A DNA stretch of 64,000 nt from Toxorhynchites rutilus septentrionalis (GCF_029784135.1 NC_073746.1:248629307-248693306), one strand, 5' to 3'; positions 23,701 to 33,110 are shown, counted from the stretch's first letter. Notes: generated by a model from the sequence alone, not told the origin. A program made the numbers and translations.

Positions 23701-26700
23701 CTCGTGTCGATTTTATTTTGCTGTCGTCTCCCGCCCGATAAACTGCAGACGGGTAATGGATGCAATGGATTAATTTTATTACCAGCAGATTTGGGCGAAT
23801 CTCATCCCGCCCAAAATCGTTTTTAGATTCCAATAATTCTGAACATTCACATTTCTCTCCAAATAATTTTTCCAACAGTAATTCAATTAGTAACTTCACG
23901 AAACACCTTTCGAATTCGATTGAATTTCAGACCCTTTTTTTATTTTGTAGATAAAACGGATCACATATTTGATTAATTCAATTCCGTGTGGTTACGTTCT
24001 TCGTTGCGAATAAATGTAATGAAATAGTATGGACGTATGATATTCATGTATCGTGGACTTCCGACATATGTGGCAGTAGATTTGTCGAACGACTAATGTT
24101 TCTTTATATCCCTTCAAACTTGTTGCATCTCTCAAGTGTACATACTGCTTTGACCGCAGATTTGCATGATAGAATCTGGATAATTTCAGGTATTCAGTCT
24201 TCATATTGTCGAATGAATACTGTTGGAACAATAGGTATCGCAGCAAATTATTATCAACATCCTACCTTATCATCAAACGGTATGCAAATAATTTCAGTGA
24301 ACTGACGGCATTGGAATATATGCTTTGTGAGGACCACACAATTATTATCAGAGCGAATAAACGTCCGACTGGAAGTCATGAACATCAATTCAATGTGCCC
24401 AAGATAAATTTATCCTTTGAAGGTCATTAACCTTTCTAAAGATGATCAGATGGAATATATTCCAATGTCGTCTGGAATAACCTGTCCAACACCTTATGAT
24501 CGTAATATTGTTTTTGCTATTATTCTGATGTTTCATAACACGGCACTCTATTGATTATTCGCCGAAAATGAATAAAAAATATCCTTGAAGTTAGCCTACG
24601 GTTTTAGTAGCAGTGCAATTTGGTGAGCCAGTCTCAGGATAAGAAAACATTTAAAAATAAAGCTTTTTTTTGAATGAATCAATAGTAAAACAAAACGTCA
24701 AAAAATTTCTCAGCTTTGTGATAGCAGATAATCATTATCCATTTGAGTTGTATGAGTATTCCATTCCCCCACAAACTGTGGATAGTCTATCTGCATACAA
24801 ATTATGTAGAGTGCCACAATCCAAAAAAATTATGAACAAATATTTACGTGCTTAAACAAAAAAACACATGTTGACATATTTGCGCTAATTTATGTTTTTT
24901 GATTAATTCAAGTAATCAAGGTCTTTTCTAGACACCAGTTTACTCAGGCCCGAAAAAAGTGGTCTGTATTTGGGCTGGCGGAAAAATATATCTCGCAAGA
25001 CCACGTGTTCGATGTCGTAATAGCCTTGGCCAATAACGCATTTACATTAACTCATAAAATTAGTGATTTGAGGGGGATTATTGTTTGTAGTCTCTTGATT
25101 AATGTAAACACCATCTGAGAAATCCTCTGTGAAACATGAAACATTAAAGTCGTCCTATCTGCTGTAGCGCATTTTTTTATTTTACCCAGTTTCATCGAAG
25201 TAAACGCGCTCGGAAAGGAAAATTGAACGCCCGGATGAGAGAGCGAGAATCGTACGTCATAGAGACACTCATTCCCATGGAGCAAATTCTTGTTAGGAGT
25301 TGATAGCAAAACGAGGAAGGAGAGTAACTCAATTATTCGAACTAGTTTCAGTCTAGCAATGCTTTGGTCAACTCAGAGTTACCAAGAGAAAATCATTTGG
25401 TTATGATGGGTGAGGATTAATAGTTAGTCGCAGTTTGCACAGATTACGATCTGTGCAGTTTGCGATTAATCGTAAATCACATCATGCTCCCTTGTTTTCC
25501 ATCCTTGATCCACAGTTAAGACTGGACAGCGGAGACAGTCGTTGATCCATCGTTGAGTTATTTATAGAACAGCAGTCCGATATTTCTGCAGAGCAGAGCA
25601 GTTGTATGGATGAATCGATCTTATTTCGACCGTGGATCGATCTTCATCGCTGATGATTGTTGCGTGGACGTAGTTATTCTGTAACAATACAAAAAAGATG
25701 GTCAATGGGGGCCCTGAGTTTTGAACTCATGATCGATCGCTTACTAAGCGAACGCGCAACCAATGTGGCTACGGAGACCCCCAACGAAATCGTTGAAAGT
25801 GGTCAAATTGACTATCACAAACGCAATAAAAGTGTTGGGGGAACGTTTGTCGACCAGAGTGTTCAGTCCTTTCAAGCTGAACCCCAATCTTTCCGTCCGA
25901 AAGGCACAAACAAACTGGAAGTGTCATCACAACCGTTCACCGAGCTAAACAACTATACGGATTATCGACTTATAAGGAGATAATGACTCCAAATCGTGAT
26001 GATAAACGAAAAAAGATGGCCCAAACACGTTTCCGGAAGACGTAATCAACGATGCTGACGATGTTCTATTGCGTAGTGATCAACGACGAAACGAGCCGTT
26101 TGGATAAGGCTTCAAATAGATGTCGGAGCAGGACTTCAAAAAGCTTTGGCATAAGAAACTATCGAAATTCATCAATAAATGTCTGGTTTGGCAGGTTACC
26201 TGTAGCTGTGGCTTGAAAAGCGACATTTTCATTGCAACCGGGGCCGTCAACCATAAAACTCAGATGATCGAGTACCAGGAAAAATGTCTGCTGCCTTTCT
26301 TGAAGCAACAAAATTGTTCCGTGCTGTTTTGCCGCATTTGACATCCTGCCATTACAAAACAAAGGAGATGGAGAATCTCACACAAGAACAAATACAAGAA
26401 CCTTCCCAACACGCAAGAGCACCACCCAATCTACAAATATTGAGCCATCGTCGAGCGGAGCCGAAAGAAACTCAAAAAAACTGTTTGAACCTGAAGCTGT
26501 TGAAGATAAACTGGCGTAAGATGTCCGATGATTAGAATTTGGTCAACCGAAATCTTAGTTAAATGTTTTTTCTCTGTTTTATACTATTTTTTTTAAATTT
26601 TAAATAAAAAAAAAATTTACACGCATTGTTCGAAATCGAACAGCTTATTTGATAAGTTTTCATGTAATATTCTTGCAGTAAATGATAGCTTAATAACCAT

Positions 26701-28811
26701 CAATTTAATTTAATTTTGTATAACTTTATTGGGCAATAAGTTCGGTTTAAAGCTAGTAGTATGTGCGGAAGGTTTTTTTATCTGCATTATGGTGACTTTC
26801 AACACTTTTGGCTGGTTCGTCACTTCTTACTTCCATTTTGGAAGAATGTCGGGAGTGACAATTGAACTCGTCTTTTTCAGCGTGAGAGGTATGGATGTTA
26901 CCACTACGCCAGATCGTGTGCGGAAGGTGCATAACCTAACATATAATAAAACCTAATAAAATACAAAAAAATTGTAAGCTTTTATACGGTATTACTTTGA
27001 TAAAAAAGCACATATTGTGATGTAGGGAAAAACCAGTGACCTCATACGAGAAGAAAAATGCTGGTTTTGGCCAATGGTTCTTTTATTTGAAGAATTTTCG
27101 ATTTTTCACAATTTCTTGGAAAATGTTTTTTTTTTAATTTTAAATAAAAATATAATAAATTTACACGCATTGTTCGATATGGAACAGCTAATTTGATAAG
27201 TTTTCATGTAATATTTTTGCAGTAAATGATAGCTCAATATCCATCAATTAATTTAATTTTGTATTACTTTATTGGGCAATAAATCCGGTTTAAAGCTAGT
27301 ATGTGCGGAAGGTGCATAACCTAACATATGATAAAACCTAATAAAATACAAAAATTTGTGAACTTTTCTACGGTATTACTTTGATAAAAAAGCACATATT
27401 GTGATGTAGGGAAAATCCAGTGACCTCATACGAGAAGAAAAATGCTGGTTAGGGTCAATGGTTTTTTATTTGAAGAATTTTCGATTTTTCATAATTTCCT
27501 GGAAAATGGAAAATCGGTGAAAAATCATTCTTGATCACCAATAATCAAAATTACACCAATGGCGTCAAAAAATACTTTTTACTTTTATTTCACGACTCCC
27601 ATTGATTCTTAACATCTTCTCGGCAGCTCTCACTATAGACATGGGATCGAAGCTATCAAATATAACCGGGTAAATGCCTGAACTTACAAGAAAACTATCA
27701 AAGCAATAATCTTTTTTTGTCATTTTCTCGTTCAACATAATTATAAACACAATCAAAATTGAATAGTTAAGTGTCAATCGCATTCATTCGCATATTTTTA
27801 TCACTAACATTATGGTAAAGTAACATAAGTTCGATACTAACTTCTTTTGCTGCTCTCCGACTTCAACATCGACGGCTTGTGCGGGTAGGCTTCCTCTTTT
27901 TTCGAGACGTTTTCCAGCAGAGGTTTCTCAACCCTCTTCAGTTGAACTTCGGGCAGCTTTTCCTTAACGCGGGGAGCTTTCAGATTCGATGGCACCTTGC
28001 GCAGTTTGATGCGGAAGTTCTTCGGCTCGGGTGATGTTGAGCGCTCTTTTGGAGCTTCTACCTGTGGTCGGATCACTTTCTTCAGTGGTGGTTTGATAAA
28101 GCTTTTCGGCTCAGGAGAAGACGATTTTTCGGATTTTTCCGAGGACTTACTCTCGGTGTCCGATTTTTCCGGAGGTTTAACAACTTTTTTCAGTTCAACG
28201 GCAAGCTTCGGCTTTGGTGGAGATGGTTCGCGTTTTGGCGCTGGTTTAGGTTCCGGTTTCTTTACCGGTGGAGGAGGAGGCGGTGACTCTTCTTCGGATT
28301 CGGTTTCCGTTTCGTACTCGGTACTTCCCTCCTCCTCTTCTTCCTCCTCCTCCTCTTCCTCATCTTCCTCTTCTTCATACTCGGACTCCGGTGATGGTTC
28401 TTTTGGTTTAGGCTTCGGTTTTGGAAGGGGATCTCGAAGAACTGTCATCTGAGGGGTCGTGTTTTTGATCATCGGTTCTGACTTGGTGAGTGGAGGAGGC
28501 ATTGGTTTCTTTTGCTGAATCACGATCGGTACTTTAATTTCTTTGGATTGCAATTTGGCTGTCTTCGCTGGTTCACCATTTTCTTTGGCTGCGGCCGGTG
28601 GTTTCGGGGCAGGAACTGCTGGTTTTGTTACTATCGGAGCCGTTTTGCCGTCTGGTTCTAACGACTTTGTTGGAGGTTTGGAATCTTTCGCTTCAACGGA
28701 GGGTGCTGTAGTTGTTGAGGTTTTACGTGCCCAGGCCGGCGGTACGTTTCTGTTCACTGTCTCAACTCTGTCTTTCAACCAAGGTGGTCGATTACTTCCA
28801 TTCACTGGCAT
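8528..28811 (-). CDS. WH2-domain actin-binding coiled-coil protein, candidate SALS (sarcomere length short) ortholog; seven coding exons, 833 aa
   Basis: Exons are 28811-27842, 16231-16099, 15775-15686, 15589-14959, 9325-9057, 8997-8787 and 8725-8528. All have AG/GT borders and phases that agree, giving 2502 nt. In order the protein has: a start MPVNGSNRPPWLKDR; a Lys/Pro-rich region; an acidic run (about 142-176); PPPPP tracts (about 324-345); a WH2 motif (about 376-397) ending LRHVECNDRSKP; a second WH2 (about 424-448) ending LKPTKCNDRSKP; LRKFRRQMTLEEQ; a long coiled coil (about 490-608); Glu-rich spacers; and a final coiled coil. WH2 motifs bind G-actin. Poly-proline followed by paired WH2 is the layout described for Drosophila SALS, which controls thin-filament length. 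The ortholog call is inference. The GTG at 28853 is not used because the ATG at 28811 follows. Confidence 0.72.
8787..8997 (-). CDS. sals-like gene, coding exon 6 (acidic low-complexity)
   Basis: The exon encodes a Lys-rich helix (NERKKYKKLQKEVEKMAAMM), then PPPPEPEEEEEEEETEEE and a Ser-Glu/Ser-Asp alternating run. The donor is GTAAGT at 8786. Confidence 0.75.
9057..9325 (-). CDS. sals-like gene, coding exon 5 (acidic spacer and helix)
   Basis: The exon begins GITDGGGIPARRISEAAQ in phase 0, then has an E-rich run, then a basic helix (KVAKRLSRDVNMLSARLMRL). The donor is GTGAGT at 9056. The start GGGIPARR is unusual between two helical exons and suggests a flexible hinge. Confidence 0.75.
10522..10869. 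mobile_element. MITE with AATACACCCAG termini, about 348 bp
   Basis: The left end reads AATACACCCAGGTTTTTTTT followed by ACGCGG. The right end is the inverse, GCGTGAAAAAAAACTGGGTG followed by TATT. The interior has several ACCGCGT and CCGCGTTAA-type subrepeats and no coding sequence. Confidence 0.65.
11083..11420 (-). pseudogene. C-terminal remnant of a Tc1-like (DD34E) transposase
   Basis: In shifting minus-strand frames there are ARIKPMVCPPQAP, then SPDLNP (the motif before the catalytic Glu in Tc1 elements). The C-terminal pattern YLRNLVESMPKHSQLIIETK follows, just before a stop near 11095. This is the standard Tc1 tail (LV-SMP-R---VI--KG). Several frameshifts make it a relic. No terminal repeats were identified. 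Confidence 0.7.
11506..11808. mobile_element. Pogo/Tigger-like MITE, about 300 bp
   Basis: The right end is the complement of CAGTAGAACCCCGATTATCG followed by TA (11809-11810), a typical pogo-type terminus. The left end is more decayed (after TA at 11504-11505) but shares ATTATC-GCGAAA. The insert interrupts one unit of the surrounding inverted repeat, which supports these limits. Confidence 0.5.
12874..13400 (+). mobile_element. Internally deleted mariner-like element, 527 bp
   Basis: TA-CGAGGG at the left and CCCTCG-TA at the right give short inverted ends with a TA duplication. An N-terminal scrap (MATVKISAESDS, 12963 on) is joined to a C-terminal part after loss of the middle. Confidence 0.75.
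13052..13346 (+). pseudogene. Mariner-like transposase C-terminal remnant
   Basis: The frame reads ELLPHPLYSPDLALWDFF, the motif carrying the third catalytic Asp. After a one-base shift in a T-run it continues SNEEVFAATEAYFADLEKTY and ends KLEHRWVKCIELNRDYVEK, a mariner C-terminus. The first two catalytic Asp are lost with the deletion. Confidence 0.85.
14959..15589 (-). CDS. sals-like gene, coding exon 4 (second WH2 motif and long coiled coil)
   Basis: The exon is 631 nt and its last base ends a codon. It begins SKPIIHSKSITKFEDQF, carries the second WH2 (VLLKEIQFGVKLKPTKCNDR) and LRKFRRQMTLEEQL, and then about 120 residues of heptad-rich helix ending LEKKIQ. The donor is GTGAGA at 14958. 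Confidence 0.8.
15686..15775 (-). CDS. sals-like gene, coding exon 3 (first WH2 motif)
   Basis: The exon encodes KKRPRKRPDWSDMMKEVEQG followed by RKLRHVECNDR. This has the amphipathic helix and LK-V-type core of a WH2 motif. The donor is GTATTG. Confidence 0.75.
16099..16231 (-). CDS. sals-like gene, coding exon 2 (poly-proline)
   Basis: The acceptor ends CATCTTCCAG at 16232 and the donor GTAAGT starts at 16098. The exon encodes PPPPPMPKTNVPPPPPPPPK, then LAPPPDFKKDAISDRQKQVV. A proline tract just before WH2 motifs is typical of profilin-actin recruiting proteins. Confidence 0.75.
18360..20036 (-). pseudogene. Degenerate hAT (ZBED-like) transposase, outer copy
   Basis: Read N to C on the minus strand, the protein first has a leader (about 20036-19780). 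DESTD (19606-19592), the first catalytic region of hAT transposases, follows. Then come CICYSSALCFSYACKHIPDE and RWLSPERVLDRYEPL (within 19120-18800), matching the CICHSxALCxSYACKKLP and TRWLSLExVVxRILEQ blocks of ZBED-like proteins. Weak pieces continue to 18360. Stops and shifts are frequent. The hAT dimerisation domain is not seen in this copy. The copy is split by a small MITE at 19240-19538 and by the hAT at 20087-21397. Confidence 0.75.
19240..19538. mobile_element. About 300-bp MITE inside the outer hAT remnant
   Basis: Ends of about 36 bp are inverted copies. The left has CAAATATTTGACTCTTTTTG. The right is the complement of TCAAATAATTGACACTTTTT. The insert lies between the DESTD region and the GDKIADQIYSIGYGADG stretch of the hAT protein, so it is a later insertion. 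Confidence 0.6.
20087..21397 (-). mobile_element. hAT element with 13-bp terminal inverted repeats and 8-bp target duplication
   Basis: The ends are CAGTGTTGCCACA at 20087 and its exact complement ending at 21397. The flanking 8-mers are GTTGCGAG (20079-20086) and GTTGCGAT (21398-21405), a 7/8 match of the length hAT elements produce. At 1,311 bp it is shorter than an autonomous hAT. It sits inside the open frame of the outer hAT copy, and removing it with one duplication lets that frame read through. Confidence 0.85.
20345..21250 (-). pseudogene. hAT transposase remnant (inner copy) with dimerisation domain
   Basis: The minus strand carries YKSIYNAMIDQFHIDKIPYK and LKGFASDDA (about 21190-21090), the GFASDGA block of ZBED-like hATs. 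Decayed pieces follow, and then FSALRSLVCNILTMPHSSAT (about 20530-20455) and NRLSNDTINAIFRSKDLV, the C-terminal hAT dimerisation domain. Stops occur within it, and the N-terminal third is missing. Confidence 0.75.
21837..22105. repeat. 95-bp tandem repeat, about 2.8 copies
   Basis: AACAGAGACATC recurs at 21837, 21932 and 22027, exactly 95 bp apart. Each unit continues CATGGGGGAAATC, AAATACATG and GGGGG-TTTTGTTCCT-CCGAAATG. The open frames through it are by-products of the repeat. Confidence 0.85.
22640..23340. repeat. Dispersed repeat related to the body at 46310-46640
   Basis: GGCTCATTAGCATTTTAGCT and TAACAGAGCCGAATTTTAAT recur as near matches at 46370-46420 and are followed in both places by several GGCG(T/A)(A)AGAG-type motifs. 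At 46 kb the same sequence joins a tRNA-like head. Here the head is missing. Confidence 0.5.
23960..24560. pseudogene. Rearranged Helitron Rep/helicase fragments
   Basis: The plus strand at about 24240-24540 encodes EDHTIIIRANKRPTGSHEHQ and FNVP, matching the Helitron block (I)IRADKRPAGEHxRRFNAP. The minus strand at 24240-23992 encodes FQQYSFDNMKTEYLKLSRF and LRSKQYVHLRDA. This matches the later Helitron block FQQYxVDxxAKIExERLxxI and KLRxExYIHLRDA. The two blocks belong to one protein but lie head to head, so one has been inverted. No terminal TC or CTRR end was found. Confidence 0.65.
24560..25645. other. Intronic stretch without a recognised feature
   Basis: Short open frames at 24670-24855 and 25052-25309 show no known motif. 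The sequence is AT-rich, with a roughly 200-bp less AT-rich patch near 25160-25290. Confidence 0.3.
25651..25782 (-). mobile_element. tRNA-derived SINE, head type GGGGGTCTCCGTAGCC
   Basis: Read on the minus strand, the head starts GGGGGTCTCCGTAGCCACAT and has an A-box-like TAGCC-CATTGGTT. A stem-loop around GCTTAGTAAGC and the B-box-like GAGTTCAAAACTC follow. It closes with CAGGGCCCCC, which pairs with the 5' end. The body ends near TGATGATTGTTGCGTGGAC, shared with the copy at 46751-46879. Drift in the B box argues against a working tRNA. Confidence 0.7.
25775..26535 (+). pseudogene. Degenerate Tc1/mariner transposase related to the DD37E element
   Basis: Across shifting plus-strand frames the order is: FKLNPNLSVRKAQ (second helix-turn-helix area), TPNRDDKRKKMAQTR, VINDET (first catalytic Asp region), LSKFINKCLVWQVTCSCGLK, CLLPFLKQQNCSVLF, and near the end WRKMSDD. 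Each block has a counterpart in the intact transposase at 44947-45963 (for example KLSKFAKKYMVWQAICSCGK). At least four frame breaks are present. The divergence is large, so it is an old relative rather than a copy of that element. Confidence 0.75.
26588..27507. repeat. Tandem duplication, copy 1 26588-27126, copy 2 27127-27507
   Basis: Both copies run through TTTACACGCATTGTTCGA, GGCAATAA-T-CGGTTTAAA, GCATAACCTAACATAT and CCAGTGACCTCATACGAGAA. Copy 2 lacks 155 bp that copy 1 keeps between two TGTGCGGAAGGT repeats (26762 and 26917). Copy 2 has a single TGTGCGGAAGGT at 27302. Confidence 0.85.
27842..28811 (-). CDS. sals-like gene, coding exon 1 (N-terminal acidic/proline-rich region)
   Basis: The exon is 970 nt from ATG to the donor GTTAGT at 27841, and one nucleotide carries over to exon 2. 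The WLKDRVETVNRNVPPAWARK block at the start is the most conserved-looking part. The rest is low complexity: Lys/Pro repeats, a run of Glu, then SPPPPPPVKKPEPKPAP. If the donor is ignored the frame stops two codons later, which supports splicing here. Confidence 0.75.
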
Positions 28812-28859
28812 CGTATGGACTAAAACTATTTGCGCTACTTTCTCATCAACCACAGCTTA

Positions 28860-29500
28860 ATCATCGAGTTCTTTGATTCACCACTACTCACAGAATCTAC
28901 GAAGCAAACACACGAATGTTCGAGGATCTTAATTTTGTCGTTACCTCTTTTTTTTTCTTCACAGGTGATACAACCGAATCTTGGCCACACACATTCACAC
29001 ACACAAACAGTTCGTGAGTACTTGTTTTTTCACAGATTTGTTTTACTCCTTAATACAATTATTCTTCGTATGATGCGCCGTTAGAAGCGAAAAAGGGGCG
29101 AAAAATTCTCTCGCATGACGCGTTTAAAGAAAAGCGTTCGAAAGAAAAAGTGTGCCTTGAACGTTCACCATCGAACGGTGACGCGGACTGAAATCATTCG
29201 TAATAAAATATATTTTAAGGCGATGAATCGTTTGTTTTTTTCTTCTGCAGAATGCTTTCTGAAAATAGCGCGCAGTGGACATAGAAAAAAAACAAAACCA
29301 CCAGCGTTAGAAAGGCAAATATACGACGCAAGCATTTCCTACTTATCACTGTACCGTTTCACTACTTGTCGTTTCCCATCACACGGGTTTGAGTTTTTCA
29401 GAGTAGTCATCACACACGAGAGCGATTGGATATTGGGTGGGAAAATTATGATTGTCTAGCGCACGGCATTTGCACTGTTCTTGACTCAATAATTTCAAAA
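28860..29500 (-). promoter_or_regulatory. Upstream region of the sals-like gene (probable 5' UTR and promoter)
   Basis: Position is the main evidence: it precedes the first coding exon. Base composition is closer to 45% GC than the neighbours in 29050-29420. A minus-strand donor-like TCT-GTGAGTAG at 28891 could end a 5' untranslated exon, but no convincing acceptor pairs with it before the ATG. The transcription start cannot be placed. Confidence 0.3.
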
Positions 29501-32500
29501 CGACAACTTCAGCAACCGTATGGTACCTGTTTACGTGTCTGACCTAAAAATAATTAGGTGAATGTCACTCGATTATGTTGGTCTGGTTGGTTGCAGTAAG
29601 CGTTACTTTGCGGTGAGTTTTGTTTTCTGACTGCTTGCTTGGCAAAAACAAATACATGGGAATCGCCATCAACGAGCATCAGATGGTCAATGACAGTACA
29701 CAATGGTCCAGGAGGTGTATTTAAGGATCCCGGTCTGGAAGATCGAAAAAATCGAAATTTTTTTCTTGTATTTTTGGGAAGTATTATACCTTCAAGAATA
29801 CCCAAGAATACCCTCAGAAATGTTATCCTAAAAGGATTTTTCGATATTTGATTTCGTTGGAATGCTACAGCCAAATGTACGAAGTCACCTCAGGGTCACC
29901 ATGAAAGATACCGTTTTTTTGCTCTATCTTTTATATTTAAAATTCTACATGCAAACTGTCTTCAGAAGACTTTTAGAACTTCTTAAGACAAACATTTCGC
30001 GATGCAAAATTTGTCAATATTTCAACTTCCCCAAAACACGCGCTTTGCATTTGTTTCTCGTTCTTTCTGGGGCAAACATAAAAAAATGTTTAGATTCAGC
30101 ATTTAAAAGTGCATACCTGACTCTACATAATGTGAGATTTTCAAAACTATGTTATTGTTTTGTATTTAGATGTCATGTAAAAATATCGAAATATAAAAGT
30201 TAGAGCAACCTCAACAAGGGTATTGCATCGGATATAAGACAATTCAAAAAAAATCTTGTGAACTGGGTTGCCAACTATAATTTAAGAAAATCAGGAGGAA
30301 TGAAAGAATCTATTCCAAATCCCACCAGAAACAGAGTATATCTCCCTTCGGGCGAAGACCGGATATGTAAAAGAATTAATAAGCATGGTATAAATCCTCG
30401 CATAAGCGGAAATGCGAGTGTTTCGCCTGACTTTTTGATCGTTTATATTTTTCCGAAAAATCTACAGCATCACTACAGTTAGTTGCAGAGAAATCAATAT
30501 TCAAACTTTCACTGAATTCATCATCCATGCTTTGGAATGAATCTTTAATCAAAAATTGAGGAAACCATATCACCAGTGGAATATATGTGGAATTTTTCGT
30601 AATTTCTATTATATTTAGTACCGTTATTGATATATTTACCATAGTCCCATCATTGAAGTTGATTCTGCATTGAATCAGACGAACAAATTACATATAAAGT
30701 GTTTTTATATTGACTGTGGATTCAAAAATTTTCTCTTGAGTAATTTTACACTCTGAAACGTATTTCTACATTAATAACTTTAGGATACATCTACATACAC
30801 ATTATCCTCAATAAAGCAATGTTGTTCCTTGAACTTAATCTCGTTGTAATGTAATAAATTCGTCAGAAAATCTGATTTCATGAAATTTTCAGCACTGTTC
30901 AGCACTGAGGGTAGAGATAAAAAAGTGAAATACATACAGCTTTGCATTTAAATAATTTGGCTTAATGTGAGATATATAAAAGTGCAAACCGGAGAACTAT
31001 CAGAAAACTTTGGCATGGAAATCAGTATATTTATTACGAATAATGTAAAGAGTACAAAAATCAGAACAAATCAGGAACCTTGCAGAAAAATCAGGATAAA
31101 TTGAGTGTTCGTCCGGATATCAGGGAGCGTGCTAAAAAGTCTGGGAAATCCTGAAAAATCAGGAAGATTGGCATCTCTGCTAATGAACAATTACTCGAAT
31201 CATCCATAGGACGGTTATTGAGTATAAATGTACCAACAAGGACCAAGAGTTTGTTTTTTGACATAACATTACTTTTTTTTAATTGAGGATACCGAATCCG
31301 AAATCATGTCACGTTTGAACGTTAACAACAATTTATGTTGCGCACGGGTTTTGATGATTCGTATACCAATCGAATCGGAAATTGTATGTATTGTGCAAAA
31401 TTTGTATGAAATGTTATACATTTTGATTCCCTAGCCCGTGAATGATTCAAATGGGCGAATTCAACTATAATTCAACCCACTGCTGCCATTCTGTTACCCA
31501 GTATTGCCCCAATCAGCGATCAGTTAATAATCTTCTTTAATGATGATATCATACACAGCGGTTTGGCATGATATGAATTACGAAAGAAAAATGCCTTCAG
31601 AGAGTCGATACTGTTCTGTACAGAAAACAAATCCAGGGCTGAGGCTTGTTGTTTTTATGCGTGGCATTGATACTGGTTACGACGTGTCCTGAACACAACT
31701 CTCTAATATTTATCGTGAAGCATCAGGTGGCAGCAAAACGTGCAGAGTTGAAATGATACATTGTTTAAGCTTTTCAAGAGAATCAATTGTTTCTATGAAT
31801 TAGAGAAGTGGCTTCTAAAATCTGACACTAAAAAAAATCGTTAGGGGATGGCAAAGACAAGATCGCATTGTTAACGTAGGGCTACGAAATTATTTTATCA
31901 AAACACTTTGCGCCTGTTTATCACTTTAGATATTATGTCAAAAAATTATATTAATAACTTTTGAGTAGAATTTTTGGTGACTCCGAAAAGGACCGACGTG
32001 GTTGTGGTTTTGTGGAAGCAGTTGATGATGGTTGATGCATTATTGTTTTCGCGAAAACAATACACAAGCTGGTCATTAGAGTGCCAATGGAAAAAGTGAC
32101 CTTCGAATTTTCAAAAGGGACTTTCGTCAAAATGTTGATTTCCACGAAAATCTACACTATGCAAAATATCAGTTCAAGTGGACTTCATTTATTCATGCAA
32201 TTCGAAACATTTGGCATCCTTTTTTTAAAACCACGATGGGTGGTTTTTCGGTTTTCAAAAAACTCGAACGTTGACGGCTGTGGGTCACTGGTAAATGAAG
32301 TCCGATTTAGCTGATATTTTGGATAGGGTAGTTTTTCGTGGGAATGAACATTTCTATGAATTTTTCGTTTGAAAATTCGAGATGTGTGTGTTGGATCGAC
32401 AGCGCGAAAGCGGAGGCTCTGCTCGGGTGGCGCATAGGTTACAGGTGGAAACGTGTCTGGATGATTCAACTTGTATGTTCACAGCGGGAATTCTTTTAGA

Positions 32501-32750
32501 AAAATAGTTCTGAAAATAAACGATAAATTAACTACCGCTGCTTGGTGAATGGTGGAACAAAACACTTTGTGACAGGAGCCAAGAATAAACATATGCGCTG
32601 TATTTTCGTTCAAGTTATCACAATTGAAATTCGTTTGCAGCTGTTGCCGTTTTTTATAAAAAAGTTGTGGTTTGTGTGCCTACAAAATACGATTTGCAAA
32701 CATCATTTTTGCTATGATGCAAAAATACAGATGATAATCATGTGAAGGTC
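29500..32750. other. Intergenic region, no gene recognised
   Basis: Open frames here (for example 29554-29874, 29862-30203 and 30376-30642) lack known motifs. A possible hAT-type terminus, the complement of GCAGAGATGCCAATCTTCCT, ends near 31182, with ATCAGGA repeats beside it (31070-31170). A repeat with TAAATGAAGTCCGATTTAGC (32290) is shared with 16808. Confidence 0.35.
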
Positions 32751-32769
32751 CTAAAAGTTGCAATCATGA

Positions 32770-33110
32770 TGAATACGATTAGACCGACCGAAACCGGGAA
32801 CCGGCATTCGTTGAATTTTGCTTGTTAGGTATAGAAGAAAGTCTTTTCCGCCTCGAGTTGTGAGGCCAGATAGTTTCAAAAAGCAGACAACGTTGTGTGT
32901 TTTCTGGTATCTTTTGACAACCGGTGAAACTGTTAAAAGTTAACTTTATCGAAAACTCTGTTCCAAAAACAACTGGACCTGGCAACACGAAATGATTTTA
33001 CTGGATGATAATGCCCCGTCGCATGCAGCTAGATCGCCGGCGGATTTCTTTTTTGAGGCATCAAGATCAAAGAGACCAAGATCAAAGGGAAGAACTCTTT
33101 TATATGGTTT
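32770..33110 (+). pseudogene. Tc1-like transposase fragment
   Basis: The plus-strand frame near 32992 reads MILLDDNAPSHAARSPADFF, the DNAPSHAA block that carries the second catalytic Asp of Tc1/mariner enzymes. Preceding frames are broken, and no catalytic Glu/Asp block follows before unrelated sequence. No terminal repeats were found. Confidence 0.7.

Larger units (their letters stand above)
16240..27835. other. Intron 1 of the sals-like gene: 11.6 kb, transposon-filled
   Basis: No extra host exon could be supported between coding exons 1 and 2. The interval 16240-17900 is AT-rich and carries a GACTGACTA-rich patch (17040-17200). Next come nested hAT elements, a 95-bp tandem repeat, a Helitron fragment, a SINE plus DD37E remnant and a duplication. 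Confidence 0.55.

Noticed and set aside
25651..25782. Possible functional tRNA gene
   Set aside because: The B-box is degraded, the sequence continues into a body shared with another locus, and it sits in a repeat. It is a SINE head.
27997..28452. Plus-strand open frame rich in Ser and Gly (151 aa)
   Set aside because: It is the complement of the Glu/Pro-rich exon 1 of the sals-like gene; poly-Glu codons read as poly-Ser on the other strand.
31060..31190. Non-autonomous hAT at the ATCAGGA-rich stretch
   Set aside because: One plausible end was seen near 31182, but no matching second end was found. It is mentioned only in the region note.
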